From the NCBI GenBank assembly GCA_951804985.1, contig OX638132.1:19511529-19575528 (forward strand): a DNA stretch of 64,000 nt, given 5' to 3'. A program made the translations under genes and the position numbers. This document shows positions 36,091-48,026 of this stretch, piece by piece. The stretch is from Dryomyza anilis. Lineage: Eukaryota > Arthropoda > Insecta > Diptera > Dryomyzidae. The stretch's first letter is position 1. The number at the start of each line of letters is the position of its first letter. The notes under the pieces are model-generated. The model did no database searches, was not told where the DNA came from, and saw only the letters and a list, made by a program, of their open reading frames with translations.

Positions 36091-36599
36091 GATATACATA
36101 TATGAGTGCAAAGTAATTAAAATAAAATGCAATTTAATTATAATTGATGGGTTATTTGCTCATATTACAGCTTACGATTTATCACAAAATACATACTTAA
36201 ACCATTAACATGAAATGGTTTTATAATAAAAATGAAACCATTTATAATTTATATTAAAATTTGCATTACGTGCGATTAAACAAGAAACTGTCTTTTTACG
36301 TACGTATACAGTATCGGAAATGAAGCGGTTGGGTACAATAAGGGCGTTATGTGAAAAAGTATGTTTTGAGATTATAGTATTTGAATGTTTTGAATAAACA
36401 AATGAACCCATATTATTGACTCAAATTTTCCATTAAAATGTGTCCTATTTTTTATTATGCACTTTTAATTCGTTTTAAAGCTACCATTAATATATAAAAT
36501 AATTAATTTAAAATATGTGATTAATACGCCCTTATTGCACAAAACCAGAATAAAGTTGTGCGTTTTGAGTTTTAGAGTTATAAACATTACAGAAATGTA

Positions 36600-37510
36600 A
36601 GAAAATTGCTCTTGAATTTGAAGGCCAATTTCAGTCCCTTTTTAGAATTAAAAAAATCCAGCCCCTTGCACAACCAGTTTTCCAAAAATATGTAAACGCA
36701 GTTTTTCTTTGAATTGGCAAAACTAATTACAATATGCCGATTCTATTATAAGTATATTTGTTTTCAAGAAATTTGAATCTAAACTCGAAAAATGTTATTT
36801 ATTTTTTAAATTTAGCATTTAATAATTTAAAAAAAATGTTTTATGATTTAATAGCATTTAATAATTAAAAAAAATGTTTTATGATTATCTGGAGCATAGA
36901 CCAAGCTCGCTATCAAAATTGTTAACTTTTTTCTAATTGATCTACTTTTTAAAATATTTCCTGAGAACTTAATTTGGGTACTCTTTTATATAATCAAAAA
37001 TACTAATACCCCTAATCTGAAAATATAATTACTTCATATCTAAAGTATGCTTATTCCTATTGCATACTCATTTTTTCTTATTACGTAGAATTTTTGAGAA
37101 AATTCGGGTAAAAACGACTATTTTTCAGTAATCTGTATGTAAAATATGCAAGCATTTTAAATTTTAACAGTTTTTGACAAACACTCTGTGAGTCATTTTC
37201 GTTGATAGTTTGAACTATGTACTACATAACCATAAATCATTTTCTTATTTATCATTAGATTCACAATGCTAAAAAAATCGTCCAAAAATAGTCAAACAAA
37301 AAAATCAATATTTTTCGAGTATAGATTAAAATATCTTTAAAACCTATGGGAATAATAGTATTTGTCGGTATATTTTAATTAGTCTTGACAATTCAAAGAA
37401 AAATAGCGTTTGGAGTTTTTGGGAAAACTAGTTGTGTAAGGGACTGTATTTTTTTTTCTGTAATTCTAAAAAGTGTTTGAAAAGGGCCTAAAATATTCGG
37501 AGCAATATTC
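36600..37510. repeat. Foldback element, copy A
   Basis: The whole segment is a diverged hairpin. CAACCAGTTTTCCAAAAATA (36671) pairs with the complement of the 37415-37435 region, and TTTTTCTTTGAATTGGC pairs with CAATTCAAAGAAAAA (37389). Arms are roughly 400 bp each. It aligns along its length with 58790-60080. No coding sequence. Confidence 0.75.
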
Positions 37511-37638
37511 TCATATTTTTATTATTTTTTCTTTCTTTTCTCATTTTGTTGAATAAATAAGTAAGTCTAAATGCCTATTATTGATTCATATAACATAAAA
37601 GGATTTGAAAAATTATGTGCGGCGTCTCTTGATATCTG

Positions 37639-38030
37639 CACAGAAATAAATAATAGACGTAAATATAGCAACCAATATTAATTGCATTCATTAATCAATC
37701 CAGCAATGAAATTCACTAATTTAATGAAAACATTTGCTATTCTTCGTTATGTAAACACTGTCGTTCGCTAATATGAAAATTTTTAACGTCAATGCCGCCA
37801 ATAGTTTAGTCAGCGCAGTTTTAGCAAATATAATTGCTGAAATTGCGCCGACTAATTTATTTGCTGCATTGACGTTTACATATTCATATTATTCAACTGA
37901 ACTGCTTATTAGACGAAGCTAATGCTTATTAGACGAATAGCTAATTAAATTAGTGGATTTCATTGCTGGATTGATTAATTAATGCAATTAATATCGGTTG
38001 CTCTATTTACGTCGATTATTTTTTTCTGTG
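37639..38030. mobile_element. MITE with CACAGAAA...CGACGTAAATATAGCAACC ends, copy 1
   Basis: The left end CACAGAAATAAATAATAGACG and the right end's complement both continue into GTAAATATAGCAACC. Further inside, ATTAATTGCATTCATTAATC and CCAGCAATGAAATTCACTAA are paired. The 392-bp segment is almost wholly palindromic. Related copies lie at 54888-55320, 57168-57837 and 62790-62915. Confidence 0.88.
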
Positions 38031-38296
38031 TGTCAGTCCATACATCTTTTGAATCATGATTGCAGGATAGCAAGAAAGTAATATCAATACAGTTCAGAAC
38101 TTAGATAGCTTTCTGGTATTACAAATGTGTGATCGGTCACCGTAAGTCCAGTGGAATGCCGACTTTCGTACATTGACCTCATATTACAATTAAATCTATT
38201 AAAGTAGGTTTATTTTATGATTCCCAAAATCGTTAAAAATTTACATTTGTTCGGGAACAATTGAAATAAACTTTTGGTCATAAAATCGTCCAAATA

Positions 38297-39429
38297 TAGG
38301 GTGACCAGATATGAACGATAGGATAAGAAATTTAAATGAAACAAAAACGTTGTGAGTTATCAACTTTATTCTGGCTTTATTTTTTTTTTAAACTGCATTC
38401 AATCCATTATCTATGGAAAACAAATTCAATTTTTGCAGACTCGGTCCAATATGTGCGATGTTATTCCGGCAATAGCATCTCGAATGATGGCCTCGAGGCC
38501 CGAGCTCGGCAAAAGTGTTTGGCATGTTAGCATAGACCAAGAACTTGACGTAGTCTCAGAGCAAATAATCGAGGGGTAACAAGTCGAATGAACGAGGCGC
38601 ACAGTGCTTCAGAAACGTTTTTCATCTGCCTAAACTTTGTATCTTTTGAGGTTGTGAATATTTTTAAATGCGTTATTTTTTTCGTTTAATTGGAAATTGA
38701 TGAAATATGTTTTAAAGACACTAAAAATAAAAATCAACCGATTAGATTTCGCGGTATTATTAGCCAAAGTTGAACTTTTTTTTTCTTTTTCTAATATAGA
38801 TGTAAAACATGCATGATTGATAATATTAGATACTGAATAATATATATTTTTGTTGTTTTGAAATTTTGAACCTTTGAAATTTTTTACAAAGAGACAATGT
38901 TCGAATTGGTTTTTTTCACTTTGAGTTCTGATATCTTCGTGAGTTTTAAAAATGTTACACTCAGGTTACATTTTTTAAAATATGGGATATTTTATCTGTA
39001 TTTTTTTTAAAACAAAGTATTATTACACGTTTTTATTTTAAGTGCTTTGGAAGATGTAAGAAAAGTATTTTTCTTTTCAAAATTTCGATTATGAACGTGC
39101 TTAACTTCTGCCACTTAAAAGCAGTTAAGCCAAAATTTATTTCATGTTATAACTGAATGAATACCCTTTCATCTCATACCCATTCATACTGCCGAGGCGT
39201 TCTGACACCGACAGATAGAGGCGTCATTTAAGTCTAAATTTTTGATTTTGAACGTTCATAACTCAAAACCTTTAAAAGCCTTAAAGGTGAAATAAAATTG
39301 AGTATTGGCTGAAAGGGTGAACGGTGGTGCCATCAACCATATCAAATCTTACTAAATATTTTGACAGCAGTATGTCATTGGTAATTTTGACAGCTACTGA
39401 AAAATAACAATTGGAAATTGGTCACCCTT
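38297..39429. mobile_element. DNA transposon of unidentified family, TIR (T/A)AGGGTGACCA
   Basis: AGGGTGACCA lies at 38298-38307 and its complement TGGTCACCCT near 39419-39428, with TA on both outer sides (38295-38296 and 39430-39431). Length is 1,133 bp. Two overlapping frames (38336-38530 and 38352-38579) cover a more complex block but are not recognisable. The rest is degenerate. It could be a dead Tc1/mariner-type element or one of its short derivatives. Confidence 0.6.
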
Positions 39430-39586
39430 TAGAATACTAATTTAATTCTTAATAAATTTTAAATGCAAAAAAATGACTAAGAATTAACAGATATCAAATT
39501 TGTTTATTTATTATTTTTTTTTTTTTTTGAAAACATTTATAACAAGTTTTCTGTAATTTAATAAACACATTAATATTGATAAAATA

Positions 39587-40874
39587 CAGGGTTTTTCATA
39601 TGGGACGCTACAAAAGTAGAGCGACAGGAACAGCAAACGACGACATATTTTTTGCCGCTCTTTTGACATTTCTCTTCAGTAAGGTTTGCCATTTCATAAA
39701 GGAAAGATATACGAGCCAACAACGAGTCGAAATCATTAAAATGTATTACCGAAATTCGGAGTCAGTGGCCTCAACGTTAAGAGCATCACGTCAAATTTAT
39801 GGTCGTCATAATCGTCCTAGCAGATCAACAATTGAGCGTCTAGTGGAAAAATTTGAATCCACAGGCACAGTACAAAATGTTCCCGTGCCAGTGAGACAAA
39901 GAAGTGCCCGTAGTATCGAGAATATTGCTACCGCTGAGGCTTCAGTTGAAGAAAGCCCAAATGCGTCTATCACACGTCGTTCTCAAGCGTTGGGCATCTC
40001 TGTGACGTCCTTGTGCCGAATTTTGCGAAAAGATCTTGGCATACATCCTTACAAAATCAAATTGACGCAAGAACTGAAGCCGCTTGACCACCAGAAGCGT
40101 CGTATGTTCGTGAATTGGGCTGAGCAACAACTTGAAAATGATTCGGATTTTCATCGAAAAATCATCTTCAGCGATGAGGCTCATTTCTGGCTGAATGGCT
40201 TCGTCAATAAACAAAATATGCGTTATTGGTCAGACAGCAATCCACACGTACTCCATGAGTCATCATTGCATCCCGAAAAAATTACGGTTTGGTGCGGTTT
40301 ATGGCCCGGCGGCGTCATTTGGCCGTACTTCTTCCGTGATGATCAAGACCGGCACGTTACTGTGAATTGGAATCGCTACCGTTCAGGGATAACCGAATAT
40401 TTTTGGCCCCAATTGGATGATATGGACTTGGAGGACATGTGGTTCCAACAGGACGGCGCCACAAGCCACACAGCGAATGCCACAATCTATTTATTGGAAA
40501 CCAAGTTTGGAGAACGTATTATCTAACGAAATGGTCCAGTCGATTGGCCGCCTCGGTCGTGCGATTTGACGCCGTTAAACTATTTCCTGTGGGGCTACGT
40601 GGGGCTATGGTCTATGCCAACAAGCCAGCAACGATTGATGAACTTCGTACGAATATCGAACGTGAAATTGCAACAGTATCGGCCGATTTATGCTTGAAAA
40701 CTGTCGAAAATTGCGTTCAGCGTGTGGACTTCTGCAAGCGTGCCCGTGGTGGCCATGCAAAAAAAATCGAGTTCCATGCATAATGGCATCGAACGTACTT
40801 TTACACGAATAAAGAATTTCATTGATATCCAAAACCGTTTTTGTTTTTTTGTAGCGCTCTTATTGAAAAACCCT
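39587..40874 (+). mobile_element. rosa-like (DD41D) Tc1/mariner transposon, full length, inactivated
   Basis: 1,288 bp with imperfect TIRs: GGGTTTTTCATATGGGACGC at the left and, complemented, GGGTTTTTCAATAAGAGCGC at the right. TA lies on both outer sides (39585-39586 and 40875-40876). One transposase gene fills it. The two catalytic positions after the first are separated by 41 residues, the mark of the rosa group described from a tephritid fly. The family name is recalled knowledge applied to this spacing. Confidence 0.9.
39699..40783 (+). pseudogene. rosa-like transposase with lost start, one nonsense codon, Asp-to-Asn change and a frameshift
   Basis: The N-terminus RYTSQQRVEII and GRHNRPSRSTIERLVEKFES form the paired helix-turn-helix DNA-binding region (DUF4817-like). 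The catalytic core follows: first Asp in FSDEAHFW (codon 40173-40175), second in WFQQDGATSHTA (codon 40452-40454). The third position, 42 codons later (40578-40580), reads AAC (Asn) in CDLTPLNYFLWG. The likely start ATG, seen as ATGGAAAGATATACG in the 340-bp derivatives, is AAG here (39699-39701). TAA at 40524-40526 truncates it, and a frameshift near 40595-40610 moves the C-terminus (YANKPATIDELRTNIEREIA) to another frame. An upstream in-frame ATG at 39576 lies outside the element and is not a real start. No activity is expected. Confidence 0.92.
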
Positions 40875-42087
40875 TTATATTCAACTAGTATTATGTTTAA
40901 AATGTGATAAAATGAACGGATCCATTTCTGCAATTATATTCCATTGCAAACGGTGACAAAGTCTACAATAACTTTACAACATTATCGCACTCATAAACAT
41001 TTAGTTTTATATATGTTTTTTTTATAGCGTTTATTTTTGTAGCAACCATAAAGATTTCTTATAGCCAAAAATATTCGTCATATTTTATGACATAATAAAA
41101 TTGTTTTTTTTTTGGTATGTTTTGTACATTCTATTTAACCCCCACCATAATATAGCTTTTGGAGACGGCCCACTCTAAGTTTTGAGGGTGCAAAGTGACT
41201 GTTTTTTTTTATGTTGATGATGATGACTATTTGAAATATTTCATTGTTAGTTTGTTGCTGTGCTCTGTGTATTTTTTTCATTTAATTTTTTTTTACAACA
41301 GAATTTTTATTGTCAACTGCTAAATAATAGGAGCAACAAAGAGACCAACCAACCAACGCATGGGTCGCAAGCATTAAAATTTCCGAGTGAAGAAATGGCC
41401 GCGTGGGTTATCATCAAATTTATGGCATTTAAATGTGCTTTAGAAATTAGTTGCTTCTTCTTGTTGTTGTTGGCGTTTTAAAAAATGTGCATTTGAATTT
41501 TTAAATTCAAATTCAATTTTTTGTTGTTTTTCATTTTTTTTTTTTGTTGTTATTTCTATGTTTTGTTGTCGTTTTATACTGTAAACATGTCATAGATACT
41601 ACATCATCTTCTGAACAATTTTTTTGTTGTTGCTGCTGATTGCTGCCTCTTAATGATCATGCATTCGCATTGACAACATCTTCGAGGAGGTGGCACTGCG
41701 CGCATTCCATGGAATTTGACATTTGTATGGATGGATAGATGGATCATGCGCTGGCTTAGGTTCGACTCAACTAAACTCAACTCAACTCAACTGAAGTCTG
41801 CAACAGTTGCTGCGTTTGCTTTTAATCTGCTCGATGCGCTCGGTCGGAATCGCCATGAATAATGTATTGCTTAAGATAAATACAACAAAAACCACAAAAA
41901 CAATAAAAACAACAACTACAACATAAAAACAACAACAATAGGAATACATTTTACAAAACATTATAATAGGCGTCAAGCAATGTTATCGATGTTGCCTGCA
42001 ACATGGTTTCGTTGGTTGGTTTGTTGGTTGATTTCCTTTGGGCCTTTTACCTTTTACTTGAAAGCAAGCAAGACTAACGATGTCTTT

Positions 42088-42113
42088 TTTGTTGTTGTTG
42101 TTGTTGTTGTTGT
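42088..42113. repeat. Microsatellite (GTT)n
   Basis: Eight or more GTT units, with another tract at 42142-42157. Confidence 0.95.
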
Positions 42114-42295
42114 AGCTCGATATGGCATACTATAATTTTCATTGTTGTTGTTGTTGTCTTCTTCTTCATGGCTGATCGGTGCCATGTGCTAAGCTATGCG
42201 ATCCGTTGTGATTATTATTACTCTACACAATATCGAAAGATTTATTATTTTTGAGCCAAATGAGTTTTTCACCATAATTACGTTGGGTACACAAG

Positions 42296-42372
42296 AACAA
42301 CAACAACAGCAGCAACTATAATAGTATTACAACAGCAACAGCAACAACAACAACAATAGCAACAATAATATG
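42296..42372. repeat. Microsatellite (CAA/CAG)n
   Basis: Interrupted CAA and CAG triplets. Opa-like, but not within a supported gene. Confidence 0.9.
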
Positions 42373-42599
42373 CTGTTGATAATCATTCGCTGATAAGCTT
42401 ATGCAGGGTGGGCCGGGGTGTATGGCAAAGAAAATGAATTGTACAGCCAGTCATCATTTTCTGGCTAGGGTAGGGTAAGGTCGTCGCATGTGCTCATTCA
42501 TGTGCGCTGCAAGAAAATTCTTAATTTTGGCAAACATTTCGAAAATAATTTTTTTAATGGCCTTTTTTTGATATATTTGGAGTATATTTCAACACATTA

Positions 42600-42735
42600 A
42601 TCAGGAATGTTAAATCTCATAGTTTGGACATAAAGTCGTTCGGACTCAACTATGAAATACCCTACACCTTGCTTATGCTGAACAACCTCAGAATCCCAGC
42701 AGTAATGACATTGTTTGACGAATAGGTCATTAACA
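42600..42735 (+). repeat. Partial mini-me/DINE-like repeat
   Basis: TCGGACTCAACTATGAAATACCC, TACACCTTGC, CTGAACAACCTCAGA and TTTGACGAATAGGTC match the family's 5' part. The microsatellite part is missing. Confidence 0.6.
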
Positions 42736-43020
42736 GGGCTAACAATTATATGGGTGAAAAACTAGGAAAATATGTATGAATTATGGACTAAAAAACCAGA
42801 TAAATATGGATCGAATCTTAAAATATGGATCAAAAACTTAAAAGATAGATATAAATTTGGTTTTATTTTAATTATTCTGCTCTCTCCTGAAATTTTTCTT
42901 TGAAATTACACTTTAAAAAATTTTTTTTTTCAAATAAAATTGTTTTTCTAATGCCCTATTTACATTTGAAAAATGTAATTTACCTAGGACTATATTTTTT
43001 CAAAAATGCATATAAAACGA

Positions 43021-43798
43021 GTTGGGAAAGTTAGGTCACATGGGTAAGTTCGGTCACATGGGGCGGATTTTTATAGTCGGTCGGGCCCAACTATGGAATA
43101 CCCTACACCTCTGGTGGGGATATTAACCCTCAGAATATTATTCATATATCAGAAATTTACGTCTTATATCCCCATAAATTAAAAAATTTATATAAAACAT
43201 AAAAAACTAAAAAAAAAAATAAAAAATATAATTGGGCGGACCACGCCTATATTTAAAATTTTGAAAACTAATATTTCATAGATTTGATTTTAATAATTTA
43301 CGGATCAAATTTCCACTATGAAAACCCGGGAAATAATGAAAAAAAAGTGGGCGGATTACGCCCATTTTTGGACCACATATTTTAAGGTGAAGTCTAACTA
43401 TACTTTTTAAATTTTATAACTATACCTTGAATAACTTTCGAGTTATTAGTTCCGAAAGAGTTATATAAAAGTGACTTGAATGGGTGGTGGGGGTGTTCGT
43501 TGACCGATTTGACTCATTTTCAAACTCAGTTCCTATTTTTGGCTAAAATATATTGAGACGAAATTTCATCGCATTCTGATTAGTATTTCTCAAGTTCTTC
43601 TGTATTCGGACAGCAAGACAGCAAGACGGATAGACAGACAGACAGACAGACAGACGGACATGGCTAAACGGACTCGAGTAGTGATGCTGATCAAGAATAT
43701 ATATACTTTTCCATACCGGACACGCCTCCTAAAGAGCGTTACAATATATGCACAAAGTTAATATACTCTGTACCTCATAGGTGTAGGGTATAAAAAGC
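43021..43798 (+). repeat. mini-me/DINE-like repeat, near complete, with GACA microsatellite
   Basis: The 5' part has GGTCACATGGGGCGG and GGGCCCAACTATGGAATACC. The 3' part has TCTTCTGTATTCGGAC, a (GACA)n run at 43630-43660, GGACATGGCTAAACGGACTC, CTGATCAAGAATATATATAC and a GTAGGGTATAAA end. This order is known for dipteran mini-me/DINE (Helitron-related) repeats with GTCY proto-microsatellites. No coding sequence. Confidence 0.82.
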
Positions 43799-43799
43799 A

Positions 43800-44829
43800 T
43801 TTTTTTGGAAAAATGCAACCCTAGACGATACGGTGTTTCTCACAGAAGATACAATTAGTGTATTCGCAGTTCATTGTATTTTAGTATGGTATTCCTACCA
43901 TGTAGTCAATTTGTTGTTGCATCCCTTAAAATAGTGAAATACCACAACGGTTGTATTTGAGAGTAGCCCTGTGGCATGTTTTTTTGCGCCGTATTTTGTG
44001 AAATGAATAACAATTGTGTAATTGAAGACAAATAGTGCACATAAAATATTTATATATTTGTTTATCTTTTGAAATCGAGGATTATTAATGATAATTTCAA
44101 AAAATTCAAAGTTGATAAGAATCAGCTACATTTATTTGACGAAATATCTTAACAAGCAGAAATGTGGTGCTCACAGTTCAATTTCCGTACTGTCGTATTC
44201 GTACAATGTCGTACCATTACCATGAAACTGTGAATACACTAAATGTAAATCGGGATCGTATTTTTTGTATTTTTACAAATATCTTATACTGAACCATTAT
44301 GTGTTTGAGATAATTACAAAAAACAAATGAACGCCATTAATTATGCAATACTTTTTTGTATAATGAGAATTAACACAGGTCACTGTGATCTTGCTTTTGC
44401 TTACACCTAACCAAATTTGCTACAAATCACAATCTATTGTCTCCTGTAGTGATATCCAGAAATAGTTTCCTGCAGTAAGATTATTTTATTTTACCCATTT
44501 CACTCCAAATATGTTTGAAATGTCAAAATTTGTCGAAATTGAGACATGTGAATCAGTTTTTATCAAAAATATGGATTTATATGGATTTATTCAAATATAT
44601 GGAATTTTACCCAAAAATTCTTGTAATATGTATTTAAATATTGAATATGTAAATCCATATAAAAGCGAGCCCTGGTCATCAATAAAGAAACGAGGACTTT
44701 GCAAAATTTTGTTATTAATGAATATGTCTAAAACTATTTCATAAAGGACATTTCATTAATATTATCATTCATCATATCGTCAACCATATTGCAAAACCAG
44801 TCAACGACATGTGAAAATAACGCCTAATC
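43800..44829. other. Non-coding, with a weak inverted pair
   Basis: TTAGTGTATTCGCAGTTCATTG (43857) and CATGAAACTGTGAATACACTA (44221) are imperfect inverted repeats and may mark a decayed foldback. The rest is AT-rich. The frame at 44511-44744 is not recognisable. Confidence 0.45.
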
Positions 44830-45982
44830 TATATATATTCCACACCAAATCGACCAAAAAAAGTAAATTTTGAGATTTTACCTTTTCGATTTCAATAAAA
44901 TTTGGGCAACTGATAAAGGCTATCCAGATATATTCTGACCATTTTTTATTTTTTTTCGCCCACTACTTCCAGAGATACAGTGGCTCAAAGTTACAAAAAA
45001 TGGGCAAAAATCACTTTTGTATGGTTTTATATATTTAAATATCTCTTAAACTAGAAATGGTGGAAACTCGGTTGATGGCTTAAAGCTAATAGAACAAGCT
45101 TTTATTATCCTTGCACTTCAAAATTGATGTCCTTAAAATGGACCCTTTTTAAAATTCTGTAAAAAATTCATACATTTTCGTCAATTTATTATAAATGTTC
45201 ATGCAAAATTTCAAGATGGTATTTTGTTGGCATCATATTTTAAAAATTAATTTTCTAAATTTTTATTTATTTTCTGTATAGAAAAAAAAATTTTTTTTCT
45301 ACAGTAAAAATTGTAATAATTCCTGAATATATATGTAACTCTGATTTCTAAAATGGCGTCAGTTTTATCATATTCAATCTAGTTTTTGAGATATTGATTT
45401 TGGGATATAGTTTTTACGATTTTCTCAATTACTAGAGACAATTTTATGAAACTGACGCCATTTTTTAAATCAGAGTTACAAATACATTGAAAACTTATTG
45501 CAAATTTTATTTTTGAAAAAAAAATATTTTTTTTTGTTCAATACAAAAAATATGTAAGAATTCGGAAAATTAATTTTTAAAATATGATGCAATCAAAATA
45601 CCATCTTGAAATTTTGCATAAACATTTATATTAAATCAACCAAAATACAAGATTTTTTTTTAAATTTTAAAAAGGGTCATTTTTAAGAACATCCATTTTG
45701 AAGTGCATGGATAATTACAACGGGCAACATGTTCAAGTTTAGAAGTTACAACTTAATTGGTATAAAAGCTTGTTCTATTAGCTTTTAAACGAGCCATCAA
45801 CGGAGTTTCTAGTATTTATACTTTAAGAGATATTGAAATATAAACAACCATATAAAAGTGATTTTTGGCCCATTTTTTCAGTGCATATCTCGATACCCTT
45901 TATCAGTTGTCCAAATTTCATTGAACTCGATGAAGATAAGTTCCAACCTCTGATCGATTTGGTGTGGAATGGCCCATATATA
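44830..45982. repeat. 1.15-kb foldback element with ~540-bp arms
   Basis: Left arm 44830-45372 and right arm about 45443-45982 are reverse complements over almost their full length. CACACCAAATCGACC pairs with GATCGATTTGGTGTGGAAT, AGCTAATAGAACAAGCTTTTAT pairs with AAAAGCTTGTTCTATTAGCT, and AAATGGCGTCAGTTTTAT pairs with ATGAAACTGACGCCATTT. The loop is about 70 bp. No gene. A single-arm relative sits at 18800-19300. Confidence 0.92.
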
Positions 45983-45995
45983 AAACTCTTGATCC

Positions 45996-46013
45996 GTCTG
46001 TCTGTCGGTCTGA

Positions 46014-46045
<32 letters not shown>

Positions 46046-46062
46046 GGTCTGCCTGTCTGTAT
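45996..46062. repeat. Microsatellite (CTGT)n
   Basis: CTGT units interrupted by CGGT and ATGT, immediately outside the foldback element. From here to 46385 there is complex sequence (46120-46310) with no recognisable frame. Confidence 0.95.
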
Positions 46063-46385
46063 GTTCCAGCATCACGTCTAAACCGCTAATCCGTTTTTCA
46101 AGGTGATATGTCATATTTTTGATAAATGAGTCACGTTTGAGCGGTTTTCACGATAATTCACGAACGTGATTTTTCACAGAGAAACCGATTACACGACAAG
46201 ATTCAGCAACCCTCAAGGAGTCCGGAGAGTGTCATAGACTTTATATTGGCGGGATTGGACACAGGAGCGTGACACCCCCAGAGAAGTTACATTTTCCAGA
46301 TGGTGTATGTCGAAAGTTATAATACTGGTATCAGGATATTTCACACCAGGGTATTCACACCTAATTCTTTAAACTAACTACACCG

Positions 46386-46511
46386 AAACTCACCACACTA
46401 AAGCTCACTTCACTAAAACTCACCACAATAAAAATTCACCACACTAAAACTCACCACACTAAAACTCACCACACTAAAACTCACCACACTAAAACTCATT
46501 ACACTAAAACT
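46386..46511 (+). repeat. 15-bp minisatellite CTCACCACACTAAAA
   Basis: About eight tandem units, several perfect. They are followed at 46511-46635 by a looser ~18-bp repeat related to TTCTACGGGAAGAA. Confidence 0.92.
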
Positions 46512-46689
46512 TCTATTAGAAATAACTCTACGGGGAAGTCTACCGGAAAGAATTCTACGGGAAGCGTTCTATGGGTAAAAATATTACGGAGAAGATTTCT
46601 ACTGGGACGAAATTTTTTACGGAGAAACACAGTCTGAGAATTGTCTTTGAGAAAACTTGTTTTTTTGTTTTGGTTACTACATTTATAAC

Positions 46690-47720
46690 ACCAATAAAAA
46701 CCAGTTGGGAAGATTAGATCACATGGGAAATGTTTAAGTTGGGACATTTTATAGTAGGTGTTATTATAATAGTTAGGAGTATCAAAATTATAGTCGGTTT
46801 AAGCCGACTATAAATACCCTACACATATGTGTGGTTAACATTTAAAGTTGCATATAGGTCACCAGGGTATACGAATCCTGAAATAACTACAAACTTTCAA
46901 TCGCTGAAGAATTTCCATTCATTTGATACCCATATTTACAAATGGGTAGCGAATTTCGAATTTTTTTTTTTTGGGAACCACAAGTCGTTCGCGGGAGAAC
47001 ATTATTTTCATGTATTTGAGCATGAAGTCAATATATATTTGACCAAAAAAAGTTTACCTGAACACGTATACAGTAAAATTCACCAGTAGATGTGTTTTAT
47101 ATGATAAATTTGAACATAAGTGGTCGGTTCACAGGTCATAATGCCCATTTTCACTGACAGACAGCGTAGATATATAAGTAATGTAAATTAGGAGTTTCAT
47201 TTATTTAGCTCTTTTAGTTTTTCTGTAATCGTGATTTCAACAGACAGACAGACGGACAGACAGGCGGACATCGTCAGGAGGTCATGCTGATCAAGAATAT
47301 ATATACTTTTCCATACCGGAGATGCTTCCTTCTGGGTGTTACAAACGGCGTACCAAACTGAATATACCCTTTCACTCTTAGTAATAATAATAATATAATA
47401 GTTTGGCACTACAGTCCTATATAGAACTTCGGCCGAGCTCTCTCACCATTTTGAGCTGTGCGTGTTATATTTGTACTCAAAGTGGTGGGACCTACAGTTT
47501 ATTGCCGAATCCGAACGGCAGGTGAGAGCTTTTTCATAGGCAATGGTTTTACTCTCGTAGGTTTGCCATTTACTGACGAGAGGTAGCGCGGTATAGAAAA
47601 ATGTTTCTATGAAAAGATGTTGTTAGCCCCAGTTCAGACTTGAACCGGGGACCTTTCGGCTCGCAGTCCAACGCACTAACCACTGAGCTACCGCGGCTAC
47701 TTAGTGTTGGGTATAAAAAC
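46690..47720 (+). repeat. mini-me/DINE-like repeat interrupted by a SINE
   Basis: 5' block GGGAAGATTAGATCACATGGG and GTTTAAGCCGACTATAAATACC. Then CAAGTCGTTCGCGGGAGAAC, a GACA/GACG microsatellite at 47240-47272, GAGGTCATGCTGATCAAGAA, CTTCCTTCTGGGTGTTACAA and CAAACTGAATATACCCTTTC. The final GTGTTGGGTATAAA (47704-47717) lies beyond the SINE. Confidence 0.85.
47383..47699 (-). mobile_element. tRNA-derived SINE, copy 3, inside a mini-me-like repeat
   Basis: Minus-strand copy with (ATT)n tail at 47383-47402 and tRNA head ending at 47699. The hexamer cttagt occurs on both sides (47377-47382 and 47700-47705) and is the likely target duplication. Excising it restores the mini-me end ...CTCTTAGTGTTGGGTATAAA. 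Confidence 0.92.
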
Positions 47721-47724
47721 GTTT

Positions 47725-48020
47725 ACAGCGAAGCTTGGGTCCCAGGTATAAATAATAAAAATGTTTTATTTTTATATTAATAAAACCACTCTATATCCTT
47801 GCATTCACAAAATCTTCGTTCACGGATGAAGCTAGTTATGTCATATAATCTAGTTTTATTTGATGTGGTGATCGGATAAAATAAATAAATGACATTATAA
47901 GTTATGGCATACATAATTTTGAATCAAATAAGTGCAGAAATTCATTTTGTGAACGGTATTCGAAAATGAAGATAAGCGGTATTGCAGTATCACCAACAAT
48001 ACTGCAATTTCTCCTGCAGG
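47725..48020. other. AT-rich stretch, nothing recognised
   Basis: No gene, RNA or repeat family seen. Confidence 0.5.
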
Positions 48021-48026
48021 TGCAGT

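Larger units (their letters stand above)
40880..42590. other. Unique-looking non-coding DNA with triplet tracts
   Basis: Complex blocks (41130-41220, 41640-41870, 42390-42500) alternate with GTT, CAA and CAG tracts. The frame at 41260-41481 is not recognisable. Composition and triplet tracts suggest single-copy fly DNA, perhaps intron or upstream sequence. Confidence 0.5.

Noticed and set aside
39576..39698. Upstream in-frame ATG as the start of the rosa-like transposase
   Set aside because: This ATG lies outside the element and the first 41 codons are TIR and untranslated DNA. The ancestral start is the mutated codon at 39699.
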